NCBI RefSeq assembly: GCF_014646195.1
Contig: NZ_BMMZ01000002.1
Coordinates: 496,001-560,000 of the forward strand
Origin: Microlunatus endophyticus
GTDB taxonomy: Bacteria > Actinomycetota > Actinomycetes > Propionibacteriales > Propionibacteriaceae
Direction: 5' to 3'
DNA length: 64,000 nucleotides
This document shows, in pieces, positions 27,744-36,666 of this stretch; the stretch's first letter is position 1, and each line of letters starts with the position of its first letter. The position numbers were made by a program, and so were the translations under genes. The notes beneath the pieces were generated by a model. The model worked only from the letters and a program-made list of their open reading frames with translations, did no database searches and was not told the DNA's origin.

Positions 27744-28813
27744 CGCCGGACCTCTGCCTCATCCGATGCGCGTCCGTGTGCCTCGTCGTGAGCAGGCACG
27801 GCGAAGACCTTCTCGATCACCGCTTCGATCGGCTCGTCCTCGATCGTCACGTCCGTGACCGGGAGCCCGGTCAGCAGCCGGGCGGCCACCGCCGGCGTGT
27901 CGGCCGCAGGCACCTTGACCCGCCAACCGGTGTCGGTCTCCTCGATCGGCGCCTCGGCAACCCGACCGCCCAGCAGTGTCGCCAGCTCGGCCCGGGACGC
28001 CGTGTTGGGTTCGGACAACTCGACAGTGATCGTCTTGTCCGGTGCGACGGTCCGGACCAGCTCGGTCAGCGGGCCGTCGAACAGCAACGTCCCGTGGTGG
28101 ATCACGATCACCCGCTTGCAGAGCGCCTCGACGTCGGCCATGTAGTGGCTGGTCAGCATCACCACCGCGCCGGTGCGCCGGTTGTACTCCGCGACGAAGG
28201 ACCGGATCCGGCGCTGCATCGCCACATCCAGCCCGATGGTCGGCTCGTCCAGGAAGAGCACCTGCGGGCGGTGCAGCAACGACCCGGCGAACTCGCACTT
28301 CATCCGCTCCCCCAACGACAGGTTGCGGGCCGGCTTGCGCAGCAGTTCACCCAGCTCGAGCAGGTCGGTCAACTCACCGAGCCGGGCCGCGAAATCAGCA
28401 TCGCCGATCTGGAAGACGGCCTTGTTGAGCCGGTAGGAATCGACCACCGGGATGTCCCACTGCAGCTGACTGCGCTGCCCCATGATCAACGCCATCCGTC
28501 CCAGATAGTCCCGGTCCCGGCGCCACGGCGTGTAACCGAGGACCTCGGCCCGACCCGAGGTCGGATGCAGCAGGCCCGCGAGCATCTTCAGCGTCGTGGT
28601 CTTGCCAGCACCGTTGGGTCCTAGGAAGCCGACGACCTCGCCGGCCTCGACGGCGAAACTGATCTCCCGGACCGCGGCCACCGAACGCGTCCGGCGGCGG
28701 ACCAGGGACATCATCGCGGCCTTGATACCGGCGTCCCGCTCGGGCACGACATACGTCTTCTGGAGCTGCTCGACCTGCACCGCTGCGCCCGACATGAGAC
28801 GAACCAACCACAT
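27740..28813 (-). CDS. ABC exporter ATP-binding protein
   Basis: The nucleotide-binding subunit of the exporter. Walker A is GPNGAGKTT, the Q-loop region is ALIMGQRSQLQWD, the ABC signature is NLSLGERMK (LSLGE rather than LSGGQ), Walker B is VLFLDEPTIGLD and the switch is LTSHYMADV. About 100 residues after the ATPase core form a regulatory tail. The ATG at 28813 is 7 nt after AAATGT on the minus strand, suggesting a leaderless start; ATG 28795 (351 residues, MSGAAVQVEQL) is the alternative. It heads the three-gene unit ATPase-permease-permease. Confidence 0.9.
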   Translation of the reverse strand: MWLVRLMSGAAVQVEQLQKTYVVPERDAGIKAAMMSLVRRRTRSVAAVREISFAVEAGEVVGFLGPNGAGKTTTLKMLAGLLHPTSGRAEVLGYTPWRRDRDYLGRMALIMGQRSQLQWDIPVVDSYRLNKAVFQIGDADFAARLGELTDLLELGELLRKPARNLSLGERMKCEFAGSLLHRPQVLFLDEPTIGLDVAMQRRIRSFVAEYNRRTGAVVMLTSHYMADVEALCKRVIVIHHGTLLFDGPLTELVRTVAPDKTITVELSEPNTASRAELATLLGGRVAEAPIEETDTGWRVKVPAADTPAVAARLLTGLPVTDVTIEDEPIEAVIEKVFAVPAHDEAHGRASDEAEVRR

Positions 28814-28923
28814 CCCACCGACATTTCGCCAGAGCGTTTGTCGCCGCCCCACCACCGACGAGGTTGTGCGCTTTGAAACACTGGACCAGTGACCGCGCAC
28901 CAGACCAGTGGCAGTTGTCGGTG

Positions 28924-29205
28924 ATGGCACCGTCCCAACGTCGCCGGAGCAAGCACCTCCGCCCGGCCCGGCCGCTGGTCGTCGGGCACGCGTCATCGGA
29001 CCTCAAGTCCGACGGTCGGTGGATCGTACGACCGATCGCCGGCGCGTCCGCGATCAAGGACTACCGCTGCCCCGGCTGTGACCAGGTCATCCGGCCCGGA
29101 ACCCCGCACCTGGTGGTGTGGCCGGCCGACCCCGGACTGGGATTCGTCAGCGGGGTCGAACAACGCCGGCACTGGCACAACAGCTGCTGGACGCGGCGGC
29201 GCTGA
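28924..29205 (+). CDS. Small zinc-ribbon-like protein of actinobacteria
   Basis: A 93-residue basic protein. The N-terminus (MAPSQRRRSKHLRPARPL) is Arg/Lys-rich. The core reads YRCPGCDQVIRPGTPHLVVWPAD and RRHWHNSCW, with a CxxC and an HxHxxC that could bind zinc. Homologues in actinobacteria are often labelled ATP/GTP-binding protein without evidence. The next gene starts within its stop codon (TGATG), so the two are probably coupled. GTG 28921 is an alternative start. Confidence 0.65.
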   Translation: MAPSQRRRSKHLRPARPLVVGHASSDLKSDGRWIVRPIAGASAIKDYRCPGCDQVIRPGTPHLVVWPADPGLGFVSGVEQRRHWHNSCWTRRR

Positions 29206-30035
29206 TGGAACACCCGTCGACGCCCGGGCTCCACAGCTCGATCCTGGACGCCCGCCCCGGACCGGACCGCCCAGGGATCGTCTTCTGTCACGGCCTCTTC
29301 GGTCAGGGCAAGAACTGGACCACGATCGGACGGCAGTTCGCCCAGGACTACCGGGTCGCCCTGGTCGACATGCCCGATCACGGTCGTTCCCCCTGGACCG
29401 ACGAGCTGTCCTATCCGGCGATGGCTGCATTGTTGGCCGCCGACCTGGAATCGTCCGGCCGTCGGTGGACAGTGGTCGGGCACTCGATGGGCGGCAAGAT
29501 CGCCATGGTGCTGGCCCTCACCCGCCCCGAGCTGGTCGAGCAACTGGTCGTCGTCGACATCGCACCGGTGGACTACGGCGGCCGCGGGGAGTTCCTGCAA
29601 TATGCCGATGCGATGCGCGCGATCGACCTTGCGGCGTTGGAATCCCGGCAGTCGGCCGATGATCAACTGCGGGCGGCGGTGCCGGACTCCACCGTACGCG
29701 GCTTCCTCTTGCAGAACCTGCGCCGTGGCGATCGCTCCGGTGGGCCCGGTTGGCACTGGCAGATGAATCTGGAGCTGCTCGGTGACCATCTGGGGGTGCT
29801 GAGCGGATTCCCCGATCTCGACGCGGCCCCCTATCCCGGTCCCACCCTGTGGGTCGCCGGTGCCGACTCCGATTACATTCGTCAGGAGCATGCGGGCCGG
29901 ATGAGACAGCTGTTCCCCCGGGTGCGGACGGTGACGATCAAGAACGCCGGCCACTGGGTGCACTCCGAACAGCCGGAGATCTTCGTCGACGTGCTGCGGC
30001 GGTTCCTGGCGGGCGCGCCGGTCACCCCACGGTGA
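29205..30035 (+). CDS. Alpha/beta hydrolase (YbfF/ABHD11-like)
   Basis: A 276-residue alpha/beta-hydrolase. The nucleophile elbow is VVGHSMGGKIAM (Ser in GHSMG), the oxyanion region is FCHGLFGQGKNW, and the catalytic His lies in IKNAGHWVHSEQPE. HGLFG and MPDHGRS place it near the YbfF/ABHD11 esterase group, which acts on short acyl esters; the real substrate is unknown. The ATG at 29205 overlaps the preceding stop. Its 3' end overlaps the convergent cyclophilin gene by 14 nt. Confidence 0.88.
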   Translation: MEHPSTPGLHSSILDARPGPDRPGIVFCHGLFGQGKNWTTIGRQFAQDYRVALVDMPDHGRSPWTDELSYPAMAALLAADLESSGRRWTVVGHSMGGKIAMVLALTRPELVEQLVVVDIAPVDYGGRGEFLQYADAMRAIDLAALESRQSADDQLRAAVPDSTVRGFLLQNLRRGDRSGGPGWHWQMNLELLGDHLGVLSGFPDLDAAPYPGPTLWVAGADSDYIRQEHAGRMRQLFPRVRTVTIKNAGHWVHSEQPEIFVDVLRRFLAGAPVTPR

Positions 30036-30750
30036 CGGAAACGATCTTGGCCGCGGTTTTGGGCTTGCCGTCGCCCTCGGCGTTGCGGTTGTCGACGCCG
30101 CCTGCCGCGATCTTGGTCAGCACATCGATCCCGGCCTGATCCATCTTTCCGAAGACCGTGTAACTGGGCTGCAGATCGGAGTCCTTGAAGACCAGGAAGA
30201 ACTGCGAGCCGTTGGTGTTGGGACCGCTGTTGGCCATTGCCACGGTGCCGGCCGGATAGGTCTCGTCTCCGCTGAGTTCGTCAGGGAAGGTGTAGCCCGG
30301 TCCGCCGGTCTGGGTGCCGGTGGGATCACCGCACTGCAACATCGACAGGCTCGCCACCACGGTCATCCGCGGGCATTCGGTGTTGTCGTAGAACTTCTGC
30401 TCCGCCAGCGAGATGAAGGAGTTGACCGTACAGGGCGCGTCGGTGCGATCCAGGGTGATCGTGATCTTGCCCGTCGACATCGTGATCACCGCCGTGGCGG
30501 TGCCGCTCATCTTCACCCCGGTGCTCGGTGGCGGGCTGACCGGACGGGCCGGCGTACCGGTCTCGGTGTATTCGCAATCGACCGGTGCGGCCTTCGGCGA
30601 CGCAGCGGTCGTGGCGGCCGGAGAGGTCGCGCCGGCGCCGGTTCCCGGCTGCTGGCCGCAGCCGGCCAGCCACAGCACCGCCGCGATCATGATCACCGCG
30701 ACAGCCCGATAGCCGCCCCGCCGGGGACGATGCCGAGGAAACACGTTCAC
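30022..30750 (-). CDS. Secreted cyclophilin-type peptidyl-prolyl isomerase (lipoprotein)
   Basis: A 242-residue protein. A basic N-terminus and hydrophobic helix lead to a lipobox LAGC (Cys31), so it is probably tethered to the outer face of the membrane. A low-complexity Ala/Thr/Pro linker precedes the cyclophilin domain (ITMSTGKITITLDRTDAPCTVNSFISLAEQKFYDNTECPR). The usual active-site Arg region reads CPRMTVVASLSMLQCGDPTGT rather than HRVIPxFMxQGGDP, and the QF of the core is in NGSQFFLVF. Two extra cysteines may form a disulfide. It starts at GTG 30750 and folds exported proteins. Confidence 0.87.
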   Translation of the reverse strand: MNVFPRHRPRRGGYRAVAVIMIAAVLWLAGCGQQPGTGAGATSPAATTAASPKAAPVDCEYTETGTPARPVSPPPSTGVKMSGTATAVITMSTGKITITLDRTDAPCTVNSFISLAEQKFYDNTECPRMTVVASLSMLQCGDPTGTQTGGPGYTFPDELSGDETYPAGTVAMANSGPNTNGSQFFLVFKDSDLQPSYTVFGKMDQAGIDVLTKIAAGGVDNRNAEGDGKPKTAAKIVSVTVG

Positions 30751-30824
30751 GGGCGCTACCTAAGCACCTGCGCCGCCCGGATGCGGTATCGACCCGCGCT
30801 GTCGGCCCGGCCGTCCTCAGGGAG

Positions 30825-32167
30825 TCACCAGTTCGGCTCGGCGTGCTCGACGACGGGCGGCAGCGCGACGTGGGCGGGGTGATAGACGTAGACAGTGCCG
30901 CCCGAGTGCGGCACCCAGGCGTTCTCGAGCTGGTCGCGACGGTAGGTGACGCGCACCTGGCTGTCATCGGGGATCAGATGGGACGCAGGATCGTTGACGA
31001 CGACGTCGCCGTCCTCGGTGAATCCGACCACCACCATCAGGTGCCCGTTGGTGCCGTAGCCGGCGCCGTCGAGGTCGCCCTTGGCGAACGACACCGAGAT
31101 GATCACCGGGATCCCTCGCTTGATCAACTCCTCGGCCTCGGTGAAGTTGCGCAGCCGGGTGACGAATGCCTTCAAGCCCCAGGTGGTGGCGTAGGCGCAG
31201 TTGAAGGGCCAGTTGCCCGCCCCGTCGTAGGTGTAGTCGAAGACGTTGCGAGCGGAGTAGTCGACCTCGGCATCGACCGGCGGATCAACCCAGGCAAGAT
31301 CGGCCTTCGTCGGGCCGGTGTGCCAGTACTTGATCACCATCGCCGTAGAGGTGGCCGAGCACCACGCCTCGCCGCCGTTGTCCCATTGCGGATAGTGCCC
31401 GTTGTGCACCTCCTGGGACAACTCGGGCACGTCGAGCACGATGCCGCCCGCACGGCCCTTGGGGCTGACCGGGACCGTGGGATCCGACGGCAGCGCCGAG
31501 GCCACAGCACCGACGGTCTGCAGGATCGGCGTCAGTCGGCTCCCGGCGGGCCGTAGCAGGGTGACCCGAAGCTGCCAGTCCGACAGGGCATGGTCGTCGA
31601 AGAGATGCAGGGTGTCGGTCCAGACCGTCGCGAGGTCGGTGTCCTGCCCGTCCACCGAGCAGCGGTGGATCGCGCCGCCGTCGTCCGGGTCCTTCGCGCA
31701 CCAGCGACCGAGGATGTACCAGCCGGAACGGGTCCCGGTCTCGTCGGTGCCACGGACCTCGATCTGCACCCGGGTCCGGCCCGGGGTGTCCACCTCCCAG
31801 GACGAGATCAGTTCGGTAAGTCCGAAGCCGGTCCTGGCCACCGGCGAGGTCCAGGTCGCCGTCTCGTAGCTGACAGCGGTGGCGTCGTCGGCATAGGGTC
31901 GCTGTAGTCGAGGCTGCCGGTCGGGTGCGCGATCCGTACGCCGTCGTGACGCCAGCTGGTGCCGTGATGATCACCGGCCCGCAGTTCGGCCCCGGTGAAC
32001 TGGCGGTAGAGCACGTGCCGATCGGAGAGCGCGGTCTTGGATCCGTGGGCGCTGGCCGGCGTCTGGGCGCCGATGGCGAGCCCTACCGAGGCGCCGACGC
32101 CGACGCCGAGCACGGTCCGGCGCGGTAGCAGGTGGATGCGGGGTTCAGGATCCGGGCGTTCGGCCAC
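30825..32167 (-). pseudogene. C39-like secreted peptidase, interrupted by a single-base frameshift
   Basis: Two reading frames together encode one C39-like cysteine peptidase. The first part starts at GTG 32167 behind GGAGG, has a Tat-type signal (PRRTVLGVGVGASVGLAIGA) and runs to TGSLDYSDP. The second frame resumes with YADDATAVSYETATWTSPVA and continues to the stop at 30825, with catalytic candidates Cys (EAWCSATSTAMV), His (NGHLMVVVGF) and Asp/Asn (VVNDPAS). The switch lies at about 31896, where one base is missing after GACCC. Restoring it gives exactly 448 codons (447 aa). It may be a real null allele, phase-variable, or a sequencing error. The downstream frame alone has an apparent but unlikely start at 31841. 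Confidence 0.8.
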
Positions 32168-32301
32168 GCTGTCCTCCGAGGCAGGGTCGATGACGGTGCG
32201 TATGACAAAGTTTGCCTCCCCCGTCCATCGGATCGTAAACCTCTCACCACACCCGCGTCCACAGCCTCGCGGCACCGGACCAACGGAACTTCTCCGGCGG
32301 C

Positions 32302-32314
32302 TAGAGTGACCCGC
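32302..32314 (+). promoter_or_regulatory. Leaderless promoter of the adenosyltransferase gene
   Basis: TAGAGT (32302-32307) is followed by 7 nt and GTG 32315. There is no Shine-Dalgarno. Confidence 0.55.
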
Positions 32315-32995
32315 GTGGTGCACCTGACGAGGATCTACACCCGTACCGGCGATCAGGGCCGGACCCGCCTGGTGGACATGTCGGTGACCGCCAAGACTGA
32401 CCCCCGGGTGGCAGCGTACGGCGATGTCGACGAGGCAAACGCGGCTATCGGTGTGCTGCTCACCCTCCCCGGCATCGATGATCACCTACGCCGGGTGCTG
32501 GCCCGGGTGCAGAACGAGCTTTTCGATCTCGGTGCCGATCTGGGCAATCCGCTGGCCGCGTCGTACGAATTCGAGCCGCTGCGGATCACCGCGGACTACG
32601 TCCAGCAGCTGGAGCAGTGGTGCGACAGTTTCGGCGACCCGCTGCCGGCACTGCACTCCTTCATCCTCCCTGGCGGCAATCCGGTCGGTGCCCAGTTGCA
32701 CGTCGTACGGACGATCGTCCGGCGTGCCGAACGAACCGCCTGGCAGGCTGTCGAGGTGTACGGAACCGAGCCCGCCCAGTCCGGATCCAACGCGTCCGGG
32801 TCCGACGCGTCCGGGTCCGACGCGTCCGGGTCCGACGCGTCCGGGACGGACCGGCCCGGCGGCGTCAACCCGCTGGCGATCCAGTACCTCAACCGGTTGT
32901 CGGACCTGCTGTTCATCCTCAGCCGGGTCGCCAACGGGACCGAGTCGGAGGTGCTCTGGGTGCCTGGCGGGGACCGCAGCCCCGATCGATCGTGA
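32315..32995 (+). CDS. pduO: Cob(I)yrinic acid a,c-diamide adenosyltransferase (PduO type)
   Basis: Transfers the adenosyl group of ATP to cob(I)alamin, making the cofactor needed by acyl-CoA mutases. The 226-residue protein has the ATP-binding N-terminus IYTRTGDQGRTRLVD, the helix core GDVDEANAAIGVLL, the substrate-site FILPGGNPVGAQLHVVR, and RRAERTAWQAVE. A low-complexity insertion (four SGSDA-type 15-bp units) sits just before NPLAIQYLNRLSDLLFILSR. The GTG at 32315 lies 7 nt after TAGAGT; GTG 32318 is the immediate alternative. Syntenic with Rv1314c (from memory). It serves the mutase/MeaB module 14-16 kb away. Confidence 0.93.
   Translation: MVHLTRIYTRTGDQGRTRLVDMSVTAKTDPRVAAYGDVDEANAAIGVLLTLPGIDDHLRRVLARVQNELFDLGADLGNPLAASYEFEPLRITADYVQQLEQWCDSFGDPLPALHSFILPGGNPVGAQLHVVRTIVRRAERTAWQAVEVYGTEPAQSGSNASGSDASGSDASGSDASGTDRPGGVNPLAIQYLNRLSDLLFILSRVANGTESEVLWVPGGDRSPDRS
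32791..32850 (+). repeat. 15-bp tandem repeat inside pduO
   Basis: CGCGTCCGGGTCCGA occurs three times perfectly (32791-32835), plus one diverged copy to 32850. It encodes ASGSD units in frame. Confidence 0.9.
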
Positions 32996-33056
32996 TCATG
33001 GGTTTCCGGCATACTGAGACCGCCACCCGTTCGTCGATGCACAGGAGTCGAAAGCA

Positions 33057-34127
33057 ATGACCAGCGCCACCAACTATCCCGCCCTCGGACGGGAAGCCAC
33101 CGGAGTCGCCAAGCCGAAGCAGGACCGGCCGGTGACGCTGTTCACCGGGCAATGGGCCGATCTGCCCTTCGAGGAGATCTGCCGGCTGGCGGGCGAATGG
33201 GGCTACGACGGCCTGGAGATCGCCTGCTGGGGTGATCATTTCGACGTTGTCCGTGCTGCCGAGGACGAGGCGTACGTCAAGAACCGCAAGGACATCCTGG
33301 CTAGTAACGGCCTGGGTTGCTGGGCGATCTCCAACCACCTCAACGGCCAGGCGGTCTGCGAGGCGATCATCGATGATCGCTACAAGAACATGGTCAACCC
33401 GCGGGTGTGGGGTGATGGCGATCCTGAGGGCGTCCGGCGGCGTGCCGCCGAGGAGATGAAGACCACCGCACGCGCGGCCGCCGCCTTCGGCGTGGATACC
33501 GTAGTCGGTTTCACCGGCTCGCCGATCTGGCATTACCTGGCGATGTTCCCGCCGGTCGCCGACGACGTCATCGAGGCCGGTTACACCGAATTCGCCGAGC
33601 GCTGGAACCCGATCATCGATGTCTTCGACGAGGTCGGCGTCCGGTTCGCCCACGAGGTGCACCCGAGCGAGATCGCCTACGACTACTGGACCACCGTCAA
33701 GACCCTGGACGCGATCGGTCACCGGCCGGGCTTCGGGCTGAATTTCGATCCCTCGCACATGATCTGGCAGGGACTCGACACGGTCGGATTCCTCTGGGAC
33801 TTCAAGGACCGGATCTACCACGTGGACTGCAAGGACACCAAGGTCCGGATGCATAACGGCCGCAACGGCCGGCTGTCCAGCCATCTGCCCTGGGCGGATC
33901 CCCGTCGTGGTTGGGATTTCATCTCCACCGGTCGTGGCGACACCCCCTGGGAGGACATCTTCCGGATGCTCAATTCGATCGGCTATGGCGGCCCGATCTC
34001 GATCGAATGGGAGGACGCCGGCATGGATCGCCTGGACGGTGCCCCCGAGTCCGAGCAGTGGGCCCGCCGGTTGAATGCGATCAAGCCGTCCGAGGCGTCC
34101 TTCGACGCCGCGTTCGCGCAGAAGTAG
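33057..34127 (+). CDS. Sugar phosphate isomerase/epimerase (xylose isomerase-like TIM barrel)
   Basis: A 356-residue AP-endonuclease-2-superfamily barrel. Candidate metal ligands are Glu in [15 protein letters not shown], Asp and His in [12 protein letters not shown], His/Asp in [11 protein letters not shown], and Glu in ISIEWEDAG. It probably isomerises or epimerises a sugar or polyol (for example inositol-related), but no substrate can be fixed. AGGAG lies 9 nt before ATG 33057. It is followed 12 bp later by an EEP-family hydrolase, so the two may be cotranscribed. Confidence 0.85.
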   Translation: MTSATNYPALGREATGVAKPKQDRPVTLFTGQWADLPFEEICRLAGEWGYDGLEIACWGDHFDVVRAAEDEAYVKNRKDILASNGLGCWAISNHLNGQAVCEAIIDDRYKNMVNPRVWGDGDPEGVRRRAAEEMKTTARAAAAFGVDTVVGFTGSPIWHYLAMFPPVADDVIEAGYTEFAERWNPIIDVFDEVGVRFAHEVHPSEIAYDYWTTVKTLDAIGHRPGFGLNFDPSHMIWQGLDTVGFLWDFKDRIYHVDCKDTKVRMHNGRNGRLSSHLPWADPRRGWDFISTGRGDTPWEDIFRMLNSIGYGGPISIEWEDAGMDRLDGAPESEQWARRLNAIKPSEASFDAAFAQK

Positions 34128-34139
34128 GGTCGCTCGACA

Positions 34140-34919
34140 GTGCGGTTCGTCAGCTACAACCTGCGGTTCGCGAGCGAGAACGACCCCCAGCCATGGTCGC
34201 GACGCCGGGGTCCGCAGGTCGAGCTGATCGACAGCCTGGCGCCCGACGTGCTCGGCGTCGAGGAAGGTCTTGATCATCAGCTGGCCGACCTGATGGCCGG
34301 CCTCGATGATCATTACCGGCTGATCGCCGAGCACCGCCGGGACGGCGGCCCCGAGGAGAATTCGGCGATCATCTACAACGGCTCAGTCGTCGAGTTGATC
34401 AAGGTCGAGCACCAATGGCTGTCCGACACGCCCGATGCACCGGGATCGATCACCTGGGGCAGCAGCCTGCCCCGGATGTACTCGCTGGCGACCTTCCGAC
34501 GGATCGCCGACGACGTCGAGTTCTTCGTGATCAGCACCCATTTCGATCATGAACTCGAGATCGCCCAGATCAACTCCGCGCGCCAGCTCCGGAACCGGAT
34601 CAGCGCTCTGGACCCGGAGCGGGGGCTGGTGCTGATGGGTGACTTCAACTGTGGCGAGGATTCCGAGCCGTACGCGATCCTGACCGGACGGTCACAGGAT
34701 GGCGCCGGCCTGCGCGACGCCTACCTGACCGCCGCCGATCGCGGACCGCGACTGGGCACCTTCAACAACTACGCCGCTCCGGACCCGGACGGGATCCGGA
34801 TCGACTGGATTCTGATCAACGACCGGATGGCTGCCCGGTCGTCAATGATCGTCGACCAGGCACCCGGTGGCCAGTATCCCTCCGATCACCTGCCCGTCCT
34901 CGCCGAAATCGACTTCTGA
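34140..34919 (+). CDS. Endonuclease/exonuclease/phosphatase family hydrolase
   Basis: A 259-residue EEP-fold protein. The family motifs appear in order: VSYNLRFAS (Asn), VLGVEEGLDHQ (Glu metal ligand), VISTHFDHE (His), LMGDFNCGEDSEPY (Asp/Asn), and YPSDHLPVLAEI (Asp-His catalytic pair). It could hydrolyse a phosphodiester or phosphomonoester; no signal peptide is seen, so it is cytoplasmic. It starts at GTG 34140, 12 bp after the isomerase. Confidence 0.87.
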   Translation: MRFVSYNLRFASENDPQPWSRRRGPQVELIDSLAPDVLGVEEGLDHQLADLMAGLDDHYRLIAEHRRDGGPEENSAIIYNGSVVELIKVEHQWLSDTPDAPGSITWGSSLPRMYSLATFRRIADDVEFFVISTHFDHELEIAQINSARQLRNRISALDPERGLVLMGDFNCGEDSEPYAILTGRSQDGAGLRDAYLTAADRGPRLGTFNNYAAPDPDGIRIDWILINDRMAARSSMIVDQAPGGQYPSDHLPVLAEIDF

Positions 34920-34989
34920 CCCGGCTCCTGGGTTGATCTTTCGCCCGCCGGAACTCGGACTGTCGCAGGCCCGTGCAAGTATCGAGTGC

Positions 34990-36543
34990 ATGACTGATTC
35001 CCCCGCCAGCAACCGACCGACCCTGATCGGCAGCGAGCGTGCCGCCATCGGCAACGCCACCGGTCCGGTCCCCGATGACGAGCTCATCCAGGCCACGATC
35101 GTGCTGCGCCGGCGGAATGACACGCCTCCCCCGGCGCATTATTTCGGCGCTGCCTCGCCGGCGCTCAGTTCCCAGGCGCTCGGGGAGGGATACGGCGCCC
35201 ATCCCGAGGATCTGGACTCCGTGACCAGGCTGCTGGCCGCCCGGGGCGTACGGGTGCTGCACAGCCACGCCCCGTCTCGCCGGGTCAGGATCGAGGGCAC
35301 CGCGGCAGCGTTGGCTGACCTGTTCGGCGCCCGGCTGCAACAGATCAACCGGGACAACGGGGTGGGCCAGAGCCGGATGCGCGACGGCAGCCTGACGCTG
35401 CCGACGGAGCTGGACGGACTGGTCACCGCGGTGCTGGGGCTGGACGACCGCCCGCAGGCCACGCCGCGGATCGTGTTTGCCGAGGCGAGCACCGGCACCA
35501 GCTACGCCCCGCTCCAGGTAGCTGAGCTCTACCAGTTCCCTGAGGGTGACGGAACCGGGCAGACCATCGCGATCATCGAGTTGGGCGGCGGCTTCGACCA
35601 GTCGGATCTGGACACCTATTTCCAGGGCCTTGGACTGACCAGTCCCAAGGTGACTGCCGCCTCGGTCGACGGCGCCAAGAACGTGCCGGGTCAGGATCCC
35701 AGTGGCGCCGACGGCGAAGTGCTGCTGGACATCGAGGTCGCCGGCGCGGTCGCCCCCAAGAGCGACATCGTGGTGTATTTCGCGCCGAACACCGACGACG
35801 GTTTCGTGGACGCGGTCTCGACCGCCGCGCACGCCACCCCGACACCGACGGCGATCAGCATCAGCTGGGGACAGAGCGAGGACAGCTGGACCGCGCAGGC
35901 CCGGCAGTCCCTCGACCAGGCGATCGCCGACGCGGTCGCGATGGGCATCACGGTCTGTTCTGCGGCCGGCGACAACGGCAGCAGCGATTCCGGCTCCGGT
36001 GTCCACACCGACTTCCCTTCCTCCAGCCCGAGTTCACTGGCCTGCGGCGGCACCACGCTGCGAGCGTCCGGCACGACCGTCACCAGCGAGACCGTCTGGA
36101 ACGACGGCGGCCAGGGCGGATCGACCGGCGGCGGTGTCAGCGGCGTCTTCGAACTTCCGAGCTATCAGAGCGCAGCCGGAGTACCGCAACGCTCCGGCGC
36201 CACGACCACCGGGCGGGGCGTGCCGGATGTCAGTGCCAACGCCGATCCCGAAACCGGCTACCAGGTCTTGGTCGACGGTCAGCAGACGGTTGTCGGCGGC
36301 ACCAGCGCGGTCGCGCCGTTGTGGGCGGGTCTGGTCGCCCGGCTGGCACAGCGCGCGGGTGGCTCCCTCGGGCTGGTCCAGACCAAGCTCTACGACGGTG
36401 TCGCCGCGGGCGAGCCGGTTCCTGGATTGCGCGACATCACCAGCGGTTCCAACGGCGCCTACCAGGCGGGTCCGGGCTGGGACGCCTGCACAGGTCTCGG
36501 TGTGCCCCAGGCCGGGATCGCGGACGTGTTCAGCAGCAACTGA
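34990..36543 (+). CDS. S53 family serine-carboxyl peptidase (sedolisin/kumamolisin type)
   Basis: A 517-residue protein with an N-terminal pro-kumamolisin domain (about 30-175) and an S53 catalytic domain. The triad is Glu243 and Asp247 (GEVLLDIEVAG) with Ser439 (GGTSAVAPLWAGL); the oxyanion Asp is Asp328 (AAGDNGSSD). The calcium site region is near RDITSGSNGAYQAGPGWD. These enzymes work at acid pH, usually outside the cell, yet no Sec or Tat signal is visible, as in some pro-kumamolisins. The ATG at 34990 lies 7 nt after AAGTAT; an in-frame start at 34867 would overlap the upstream gene. Confidence 0.92.
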   Translation: MTDSPASNRPTLIGSERAAIGNATGPVPDDELIQATIVLRRRNDTPPPAHYFGAASPALSSQALGEGYGAHPEDLDSVTRLLAARGVRVLHSHAPSRRVRIEGTAAALADLFGARLQQINRDNGVGQSRMRDGSLTLPTELDGLVTAVLGLDDRPQATPRIVFAEASTGTSYAPLQVAELYQFPEGDGTGQTIAIIELGGGFDQSDLDTYFQGLGLTSPKVTAASVDGAKNVPGQDPSGADGEVLLDIEVAGAVAPKSDIVVYFAPNTDDGFVDAVSTAAHATPTPTAISISWGQSEDSWTAQARQSLDQAIADAVAMGITVCSAAGDNGSSDSGSGVHTDFPSSSPSSLACGGTTLRASGTTVTSETVWNDGGQGGSTGGGVSGVFELPSYQSAAGVPQRSGATTTGRGVPDVSANADPETGYQVLVDGQQTVVGGTSAVAPLWAGLVARLAQRAGGSLGLVQTKLYDGVAAGEPVPGLRDITSGSNGAYQAGPGWDACTGLGVPQAGIADVFSSN

Positions 36544-36561
36544 GCGCTGCTCCGGCACGGG

Positions 36562-36614
36562 GGCCGGTGTTGTCCGCCGGCCACGGGTGTTGTCCGTACC
36601 CGGAGTTGTCCACA
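36562..36614 (+). promoter_or_regulatory. Cluster of TTGTCC elements including a DnaA-box-like site
   Basis: GGTGTTGTCCG occurs at 36566-36576 and 36586-36596, and a TTGTCCACA (36606-36614) matching the actinobacterial DnaA-box consensus follows. TTGTCC therefore recurs every 17-20 bp. The first copy lies in the loop of a small hairpin (GGCCGG/CCGGCC, 36562-36582). The cluster lies between the sedolisin and DUF559 genes. Confidence 0.45.
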
Positions 36615-36666
36615 GATCGCCGGCACTCGGCCGCCTCGGGTGCCGGCGATCGGCACGCTGTCCTGC

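Noticed and set aside
32168..32314. Cobalamin riboswitch before pduO
   Set aside because: The gap is short, no B12-box-like sequence was recognised, and the TAGAGT box predicts a leaderless transcript.
36606..36614. Replication origin suggested by a DnaA box
   Set aside because: Only one full box, no AT-rich region, and no dnaA, dnaN, gyrB or rpmH nearby.
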